This document shows positions 1-4,699 of a DNA stretch of 5,760 bases, piece by piece (positions within the stretch are counted from its first letter, which is position 1; the number at the start of each line of letters is the position of its first letter). The stretch is from Myxococcota bacterium. GTDB taxonomy: Bacteria; Myxococcota_A; UBA9160; PR03. The translations under genes were made by a program, and so were the position numbers. The notes beneath the pieces are model-generated. The model did not search any database, was not told the DNA's origin, and worked only from the letters and a program-made list of their open reading frames with translations. The DNA lies in the NCBI GenBank assembly GCA_030066475.1, contig JASJBO010000428.1:1-5760 (forward strand). Reading direction: 5' to 3'.

Positions 1-25
1 TCCGCAGCGTGTCCCGGCCCCCAGG

Positions 26-50
26 AGGGACAGGGTTGCAGCCCATCCCT
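26..50. other. Hairpin downstream of the peptidase gene
   Basis: AGGGA, CA, GGGT, loop TGCA, GCCC, A, TCCCT: two short stems (5 and 4 bp, one G-T pair) separated by a small internal loop. A second small candidate, GGCCC-GCCT-GGGCC, lies at 90-103. Both are in the otherwise featureless 154 bases after the peptidase stop. Neither is followed by a T-run on the minus strand, so a terminator role is only possible, not shown. Confidence 0.25.
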
Positions 51-154
51 GGCGCCGGCCATCGCCTGTTCTGGGGATGGGGGATGCCAGGCCCGCCTGG
101 GCCGGACGCCGCCGGCGCGCAGCCGGAGACGCCGGGAGCGGGAGCGGCCGTGCC

Positions 155-3100
155 TCACGGTGCCGGGCAGGAGTCCTCGCGCGGGCAGACGATCCCGGAG
201 GGGCCCGGGAAGTCGCCGAAGCGGCCGCGCAGCAGGTTGAAGTCGGACAGGCCCACCGCGCAGTTGGCGTCGGAGTCGAGATCCGGGTCGTAGCCCCTCT
301 CGGTGCACGTGGCACCGAAGCCCGCGCGCAGCGCTGCGAAGTCGGGAATGCCGACGCGGCCGTCGTCGTTGTAGTCCGGGTCGCAGCGGTTGCCGATGGC
401 GTCGCCGTTCGTGTCGACCTGGTCCGGATTGGACGCCTCGGCGCAGTTGTCGAACGGGTCGGGCCAGCCGTCGCCGTCCCCGTCGGGGGGAGACGCGCCG
501 GGCGGCGAGCCGGGCGACCAGGTCGTGGCCGCGATCAGCGACGTGCCCACGGGGTCCTGGAGGTCGGTGGGATCGATCACGATCCACGCTCCGGGTCCGG
601 TCTCGCCCACGACCAGATCGGACGGCAGGTACTCCGCGACGAGCGCGACGAACCGGTCGTCGCCGCCGTCCCGCCCGCGGCGCCAGAGCTCGAGCCGTAG
701 CGCCTCGGCGGGACCGCGCGGCGCCGCTCCGCCGCCGCCGCCTCCGCCCCCGCCCGCGAGCTGGTCGATCGCCTCGAGCGCGGACACGCCGGCCGGCGGC
801 AGCAGCGCGAGCGACTGGTTCAGGATCTCCATCGACTCGAACTGGAGCAGGGTCGGGTCCGGGTTGATCGCCTGCGTGAGCTTGGTGAAGAACTCGTCGC
901 AGCCTCCGAACAGGCAGACGTCCCACCAGACCTGGACGGGGCAGTCGCGGAACTCGGTGCACAGGAACACGTCGTTCCCGGGCGTGAGCGGGCAGTCGTC
1001 CTCGGAGTCGGGCCAGTCGTCGCCGTCGTCGTTCGGGTCCATGCAGTTCGGGATGCCGTCCTTGTCGGGGTCGCCGTTGGCGGGGCCCCAGGTGGTGCCG
1101 CTGCCGCCCGGGCAGGTCGGCCCGATCCAGCGCCCCTTGCGCACCACGTCCCGCAGCGGGTCGTCGTCGAACACGTCGGGGCAGCCGTCGTTGTCGTCGT
1201 CGGGGTCGCAGGCGTCGCCCGCCGCATCGCCGTCGTTGTTGGCCTGGTCCGGGTTCGCCGTGAGCACGCAGTTGTCGCAGGCGTCGCCGACGCCGTCCAG
1301 GTCGAAGTCCCACTGCTCCGGGTTCGCGACCAGCACGCAGTTGTCGATCGCGCTGCAGACCCCGTCCCCGTCCTGGTCGAATCCGGCGTCGGCGCACGGG
1401 TCGCGCAGCACCTGCCAGGCGCCGCCGAAGTACTCGCTGGTGTCGCCCTCGGCCACGTCGCCGAACGCCACCACGCGCAGCGTGTAGCTCCCCGCCGGAG
1501 GATCCTCTACGTCGATCACCTCGAAGCTGTTGTCGAAGCTGCTGCTGGCCTGCACCAGCGTCCCGCCGCGCCAGAGCTGCAGGTCGAACTCGCTCACCAG
1601 CATGTTGCCGCCGAACCAGAACGGGGCCTCGTCGGGATTCGAGTCCCAGGCGATCGCGGCCTTGATGCGTTCGGTCTGGGGCAGCACCTGGAAGCTGCCC
1701 AGCGTGAACGCGCCGTTTCCGTCGAGGTCGTTCTCGCCGATCGTCTTCGCCAGCCACGTGCCGTCGGTGAGCATGCGGTCGGCCTGGTCGATGCGCACGC
1801 CGCCGGCGCCGTCGCTCTCGCTCAGCCGGGCGCTTCCCTCGAGGTTCTTCGTCGCCGACGCCATCAGGAGCGCGCGGGTGAGCTCCGGCCACCACGCGAC
1901 GCCCGCGTTGCGTGCGATCAGGAGCGCCGCCCCGCCGGCCACGACCGGCGCCGAGAAGCTGGTGCCCGTCTTGCTCGTCACGCCGCAGGAGGGCGTGATC
2001 GACTGGATCGACGTCCCGGGCGCCGCCACGTCGGGCTTCTCGCGGTCGCCGTGCGGGCTCGCCGGGTCGCCGTCGCACGAGCCCGGGTTCATCGTGTCGC
2101 CGAACGGCGAGCAGGTGCCCTGGTCGTCGTAGTTGCCGACGGCCATCACGTTCCAGCCGTTGCCGGGGCTCGTCACCTCGCCGGTCTCGTCGCAGCTGTT
2201 GCCCTTGTTGCCGGCCGACTTCGCCAGGAAGCGCGCGTAGGTTCGCACCAGCCAGTCCGCCATCACGTCCTCGGCCTCGATCTGGCCGCTCTGGCCGCTC
2301 GATCCGCTCATGTTGAACACGTCCGCGCCGTTCGCGATGCCCCATTCGAAGCCGGCCTCGATGTCCGAGGCCTCCTTGTCGCCGATGTCGGCCCCCAGGA
2401 TGTCCGCGCCGGCCGCGATCCCGGGGTTGCTGGCCAGGGTGGACGCGATCACGCCGCCCACGAAGGTGGCGTGGTCGTCCAGCTCGAAGCCGAAGGTGCC
2501 GACCACGTCCACGCAGGCGAGCGGCGAGAAGGTCCGGCCCCGCTCGATCACGGCCACGCGGATGCCGCCCGGGTTCACCTGCGGCAGCACCGTGTCCGAC
2601 CCGACCGAGCAGGCGGCCTCGGCGACGTCGTCCTCCAGCTCGATGCGGCCGTCGTGGACCCGCTCGACGAGGAGCAGCTCGTCCTTGAGCGCGAGGATCT
2701 GGGCCGGCGTGAGCCGTGCGAACACCTGCGGGAGGATCCGCGACGCCACGACCGCCTCGCCGCCCAGCGCGTTCAGACGGGCCTCGGCCGCGGCGGTCTG
2801 GTCCGCGACCACCTGTGCGATCGCGGCGAAGAACTGCTGCTCGAAGAGCGCCTGCTCCTCTTCGCTGAGCGCCGCGACCGTCTCGAACGACGGGCGGGCG
2901 GGCAGCAGGCTCGCGTCGATGCGCGGCTGCACCGCCACCGGGATGGGCGTCCCGGGGTCGACGACCCGCGCGCGCTGGACGTCCAGGAGGAACTCGGGCG
3001 TGATCGCGCCCACGCGCGCCCGGTAGGCCGCGGTGTTCGAGCGCAGCATCTCGCGGACGGTCGCGTCGGGCACCTCCATCGCGGCGCCCCCGAGGATCGC

Positions 3101-3298
3101 CACGTTGTGTCGCAATGTGGCGCCCGTCGTGGGGTCGAGCTGCTTCTGGCGGCGCACCTGGGCGCCGAGCTCGGGCAGGTCGAGCGTGACCGCCTCGCCG
3201 AGTCCGATCGGCTGCGTGGTCGGCTGCGCGCCGGCCGCGGCCGCCAGCAGGGCGACGAGGGGGAAGGCGAGGGCCGTCGGAATCCACCGCGTCCGCAT
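155..3298 (-). CDS. Secreted subtilisin-like (S8) serine peptidase with TSP3 and dockerin-like calcium-binding C-terminus
   Basis: About 1047 residues. Seen: a signal peptide (1-24, cleavage likely after AGA), a charged helical pro-region (about 25-230), then an S8 catalytic core (about 245-485). The core has His276 in HATFVGG, oxyanion Asn364 in SAGNKG and nucleophile Ser447 in GTSFSAP. At the usual Asp position the motif reads VAVIERG, so Glu252 replaces Asp. A PPC-like beta domain (about 536-632) follows, then TSP3-type DxDxDG repeats (638-770), an unrecognised Cys-containing region with Gly9 (775-935), another TSP3 unit (938-973), and two dockerin/EF-hand-like loops (975-986, 1006-1019) ending PGPSG. 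The start is an ATG preceded by GGAGGAA. The frame stays open 98 codons upstream, but that stretch lacks a signal peptide and overlaps the CAP gene. Inferred role: exported calcium-stabilised protease, or an inactive relative if Glu252 cannot replace Asp. The family is sure; activity and substrate are unknown. Confidence 0.93.
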   Translation of the reverse strand: MRTRWIPTALAFPLVALLAAAAGAQPTTQPIGLGEAVTLDLPELGAQVRRQKQLDPTTGATLRHNVAILGGAAMEVPDATVREMLRSNTAAYRARVGAITPEFLLDVQRARVVDPGTPIPVAVQPRIDASLLPARPSFETVAALSEEEQALFEQQFFAAIAQVVADQTAAAEARLNALGGEAVVASRILPQVFARLTPAQILALKDELLLVERVHDGRIELEDDVAEAACSVGSDTVLPQVNPGGIRVAVIERGRTFSPLACVDVVGTFGFELDDHATFVGGVIASTLASNPGIAAGADILGADIGDKEASDIEAGFEWGIANGADVFNMSGSSGQSGQIEAEDVMADWLVRTYARFLAKSAGNKGNSCDETGEVTSPGNGWNVMAVGNYDDQGTCSPFGDTMNPGSCDGDPASPHGDREKPDVAAPGTSIQSITPSCGVTSKTGTSFSAPVVAGGAALLIARNAGVAWWPELTRALLMASATKNLEGSARLSESDGAGGVRIDQADRMLTDGTWLAKTIGENDLDGNGAFTLGSFQVLPQTERIKAAIAWDSNPDEAPFWFGGNMLVSEFDLQLWRGGTLVQASSSFDNSFEVIDVEDPPAGSYTLRVVAFGDVAEGDTSEYFGGAWQVLRDPCADAGFDQDGDGVCSAIDNCVLVANPEQWDFDLDGVGDACDNCVLTANPDQANNDGDAAGDACDPDDDNDGCPDVFDDDPLRDVVRKGRWIGPTCPGGSGTTWGPANGDPDKDGIPNCMDPNDDGDDWPDSEDDCPLTPGNDVFLCTEFRDCPVQVWWDVCLFGGCDEFFTKLTQAINPDPTLLQFESMEILNQSLALLPPAGVSALEAIDQLAGGGGGGGGGAAPRGPAEALRLELWRRGRDGGDDRFVALVAEYLPSDLVVGETGPGAWIVIDPTDLQDPVGTSLIAATTWSPGSPPGASPPDGDGDGWPDPFDNCAEASNPDQVDTNGDAIGNRCDPDYNDDGRVGIPDFAALRAGFGATCTERGYDPDLDSDANCAVGLSDFNLLRGRFGDFPGPSGIVCPREDSCPAP
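728..754 (-). repeat. Nine-glycine codon run (GGC/GGG/GGA simple repeat)
   Basis: A 27-base stretch encodes Gly849-Gly857 of the S8 peptidase, between AIDQLA and AAPRG. It looks like a flexible linker splitting the unrecognised domain into two halves. Triplet runs of this kind can vary in length through slippage; whether this one does cannot be told from a single sequence. Confidence 0.8.
1199..1387 (-). repeat. TSP3-type calcium-binding repeats within the peptidase gene
   Basis: This coding stretch (residues 638-700) carries tandem Asp-rich units: DQDGDGVCSAIDNC, then FDLDGVGDACDNC, then NNDGDAAGDACDPDDDNDGC. Between them sit near-identical linkers CVLVANPEQ and CVLTANPDQ, and the duplication is also visible at DNA level. 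TSP3 repeats in this style are known calcium-binding, Cys-bridged rods of secreted proteins. A further unit of the same type (DGDGDGWPDPFDNC) lies near the C-terminus, about 240 residues away. Confidence 0.85.
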
Positions 3299-3303
3299 GC
3301 GAG

Positions 3304-3310
3304 TTCCTCC
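3304..3310 (-). promoter_or_regulatory. Shine-Dalgarno site of the S8 peptidase gene
   Basis: The minus strand reads GGAGGAA, five bases before the ATG at 3298 (seven from the GGAGG core). It decides the start: the next protein sequence is a clean signal peptide (MRTRW, then a hydrophobic stretch ending AGA), whereas the open frame further upstream is arginine-rich and overlaps the preceding gene. Confidence 0.85.
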
Positions 3311-3333
3311 GGGCGCACGACTCGTACACGTCG

Positions 3334-3339
3334 AAGTTA
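3334..3339 (-). promoter_or_regulatory. Possible -10 element of the peptidase promoter (weak)
   Basis: The minus strand reads TAACTT, one of very few AT-leaning hexamers in this GC-rich gap. It lies about 21 bases downstream of the CTGACC repeat array and would give a leader of roughly 28 bases. No convincing -35 is visible, which would fit an activator-dependent promoter, but the match is weak and sigma preference in this organism is unknown. Confidence 0.18.
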
Positions 3340-3360
3340 CTCCGGGGCGAGCCCGCGGCA

Positions 3361-3393
3361 CTGACCATTCGCTGACCATCGCCTGACCGTTCC
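3361..3393. repeat. Three tandem 11-base repeats upstream of the peptidase gene (putative operator)
   Basis: The plus strand reads CTGACCATTCG, CTGACCATCGC, CTGACCGTTCC: three head-to-tail copies at exactly 11-base spacing. The CTGACC core is invariant and CTGACCA is shared by the first two. Read toward the peptidase gene the unit is GGTCAG, 63 to 95 bases before its ATG. Eleven-base direct repeats, about one helical turn, are the known site layout of OmpR/PhoB-type response regulators, so a regulator site is plausible. The regulator's identity is not shown, and no fourth copy is seen on either side. Confidence 0.5.
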
Positions 3394-3470
3394 CGCGCTC
3401 GAGGCCCGAGGAGGCGCGTGGAGCCGGCCCCGCAGGGGAACGCGTCGCGGGAAACTCGCCTCGCGCGCCT
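3390..3470. other. Nested inverted repeats between the CAP and peptidase genes
   Basis: The gap holds several perfect arms: TTCCCGCG (3390-3397) with CGCGGGAA (3446-3453), enclosing CTCG/CGAG (3398-3410) and CCCC-GCA-GGGG (3428-3438). An alternative pairing joins AGGCGCG (3412-3418) and CGCGCCT (3464-3470); the latter touches the CAP stop codon. Together these could form a branched structure or a terminator for the CAP gene, but no U-tract follows on the minus strand. Arms this short also arise by chance in such GC-rich DNA. Confidence 0.25.
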
Positions 3471-4484
3471 TCAGGTCGCCGAGCAGGACGAGGACGAACG
3501 ACGCGCGCGCGCCAGCGCTCCGAGTGTGGCGAATGCGGCAATCGCCAGTGTGACCCGGCCGGGCTCGGGAACGGCGAAGTCGACGAACGCAACGGGATTG
3601 CCCGAGATGCAGTCGACGGCCCGGTTGAGCCCGGCGACGCTCACGGCTGCCGAGGCCGTGTCCGAGAAGCCTCCGCCCATGCACGTGACCGTGTACGAAC
3701 CGTCGGAGACGGGCAGCGACCAGCCGCCCTCGGCGTTCGTCGTCGTGTTCTCGGCGTTCGCGCTGACCGTGACACCGCCGATCCCCTCGCCCTCGTCGTA
3801 GAGCTCGTTGCCGTTCCCGTCGGCGAAGACGACGCCCGTGAGGAAGCTCTGGTCCACGTCGATCGTCCCGGTGTGGATGGCCCAGAAGTTCCGGAACCCC
3901 ATGCCGCTGCTGGCGAAGCCCGCGCCGACCTCGCGCCAGAGCGAGTTGAACTCGTTGAGCGAGAGCAGCTGGATGCGGTGGCCGGGCGGGACCACCCCCT
4001 CGTCGATGAGCAGGGCATTGAGCGCGTTGAGCGGCTGCGAGAAGTCGTTCTCGCCGGGGCCGAAGCCGCAGGCGATCGACTCGATCATGTTGTTGTCGTC
4101 CGGCAGCAGGTAGCTGCCCCCGCTCGGACTCGGGAGCCGATCGGGCAGCATGTAGCCGGCGTCGCGGGCGACCGTGTTGGGCCAGCCGAGGTTCGCGCTG
4201 AAGTGGGCGCAGCTCCCGGTCGTCGACATGTCGACGGCGTGCGCGCGCGTCGAGTCGATCAGCAGCGGATTGATCGCCAGGGGCGGCACCGCCGAGACCG
4301 ATTCCAGGGCGTCGATCACGTCCGTCGGATACCCCATCTCGACGGCGTAGGCGTGGGGATCGCTGCGCGACCGGTTGATCTCGTAGACCATGAGCTGCTC
4401 CTTCGCCGTGGGATCGGCGGCCAGAGCCGGTCCTGAGGGGATGGCGATCAGGAGCGTCAGGAGGGCAAGGGCTCGGGGCGACAC
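3471..4484 (-). CDS. Secreted CAP (SCP/PR-1, YkwD-like) protein with SdrD_B-like domain and PEP-CTERM-type tail
   Basis: 337 residues. Seen: a signal peptide (1-22, ending PALA). A CAP domain follows (about 27-206). YkwD-like landmarks are RAHAVDM followed by His94, IESIACG with Glu135 at the place of the GENIA motif, and PPGHRIQLL with His169, then VGAGF. An SdrD_B/Cna-B-like beta domain (about 215-291) has the acidic loop DGNGNELYDEGEG. The C-terminus has VPEPGR (305-310), a hydrophobic span (311-325) and the basic cluster RARR, matching PEP-CTERM signals handled by exosortase. CAP proteins are secreted, often of unknown activity. Inferred: exported, then sorted to the envelope or matrix. 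A GTG start is chosen because GAGGGAG precedes it and the signal peptide begins there; an upstream in-frame ATG would overlap the neighbouring gene's end. After the basic cluster comes an unusually long tail, SSSSCSAT. Confidence 0.9.
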   Translation of the reverse strand: MSPRALALLTLLIAIPSGPALAADPTAKEQLMVYEINRSRSDPHAYAVEMGYPTDVIDALESVSAVPPLAINPLLIDSTRAHAVDMSTTGSCAHFSANLGWPNTVARDAGYMLPDRLPSPSGGSYLLPDDNNMIESIACGFGPGENDFSQPLNALNALLIDEGVVPPGHRIQLLSLNEFNSLWREVGAGFASSGMGFRNFWAIHTGTIDVDQSFLTGVVFADGNGNELYDEGEGIGGVTVSANAENTTTNAEGGWSLPVSDGSYTVTCMGGGFSDTASAAVSVAGLNRAVDCISGNPVAFVDFAVPEPGRVTLAIAAFATLGALARARRSSSSCSAT

Positions 4485-4490
4485 GGGGGA

Positions 4491-4497
4491 CTCCCTC
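4491..4497 (-). promoter_or_regulatory. Shine-Dalgarno site deciding the GTG start of the CAP gene
   Basis: The minus strand reads GAGGGAG, six bases before GTG at 4484. With the signal peptide beginning at this codon, it favours GTG over the in-frame ATG 81 codons upstream, whose extension is Arg- and Pro-rich and has no membrane segment. Confidence 0.75.
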
Positions 4498-4584
4498 GAT
4501 CTGGGTACGCCCTCTTCTACCACAGGCGCGTGGTCGATCGGTGGATCATCACCACAACCCCCCTCGAGACTCAGTCCCGCGACG

Positions 4585-4601
4585 CGCCGCGCAGCGCGGC
4601 G
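4585..4601. repeat. Perfect 17-base GC palindrome in the gap before the CAP gene
   Basis: CGCCGCGC and GCGCGGCG flank a single A at 4593. It could act as a dyad-symmetric protein site, or as a 7-bp hairpin with a 3-base loop. It lies about 100 bases upstream of the CAP start and about 100 bases downstream of the preceding stop. No U-run follows, so an ordinary intrinsic terminator is unlikely. Otherwise I see no clear promoter in this 215-base gap (4485-4699). Confidence 0.35.
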
Positions 4602-4669
4602 AGGCCGTCCTGCGTCGCTCCGTCGGCAGGCCCTCGAGAACGAGCTGAACGTGAAGGTGTTCGGACCAC

Positions 4670-4699
4670 TCGGCGCCCAGCTCGAGGTGGCCGCGCCGA
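4670..4699 (-). terminator. Possible terminator hairpin abutting the stop of the NxxGxxAF gene
   Basis: Directly after the TAG on the minus strand come TCGGCGC and, 16 bases later, its perfect partner GCGCCGA. An inner CCA/TGG pairing can extend the stem. The position, touching the stop codon, suits a 3'-end stem-loop. The T-tract of a classical intrinsic terminator is absent, so it may only protect the 3' end or may be chance. Confidence 0.3.

Noticed and set aside
1199..1387. Periodic GTCGTC-type repeats resembling a repeat array
   Set aside because: The periodicity comes from Asp codons of TSP3 repeats. There are no spacers of constant length, so it is not CRISPR.
390..1487. Plus-strand open frame of 365 codons, Ser/Pro-rich
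   Set aside because: It is the complement of the Asp- and Gly-rich TSP3 codons; its Ser/Pro content follows from that, and no motif is seen.
2051..3364. Long plus-strand open frame of 437 codons
   Set aside because: It is antisense to the S8 catalytic domain, with His/Arg/Ala-rich composition typical of a GC-rich shadow frame and no recognisable domain.
3361..3393. A true Pho box
   Set aside because: Layout is similar, but the half-site CTGACC differs from CTGTCA, the spacers are not AT-rich, and the repeats point away from the peptidase gene. I keep it only as an unassigned operator candidate.
3299..3592. Extension of the peptidase frame 98 codons upstream
   Set aside because: The extension is Arg/Pro-rich, crosses the operator-like repeats, overlaps the CAP gene, and would bury a clear signal peptide and Shine-Dalgarno site.
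4513..4545. Dyad with TGGT/ACCA and GATC/GATC before the CAP gene
   Set aside because: The spacing is asymmetric and the arms are only four bases, so it is not distinguishable from chance.
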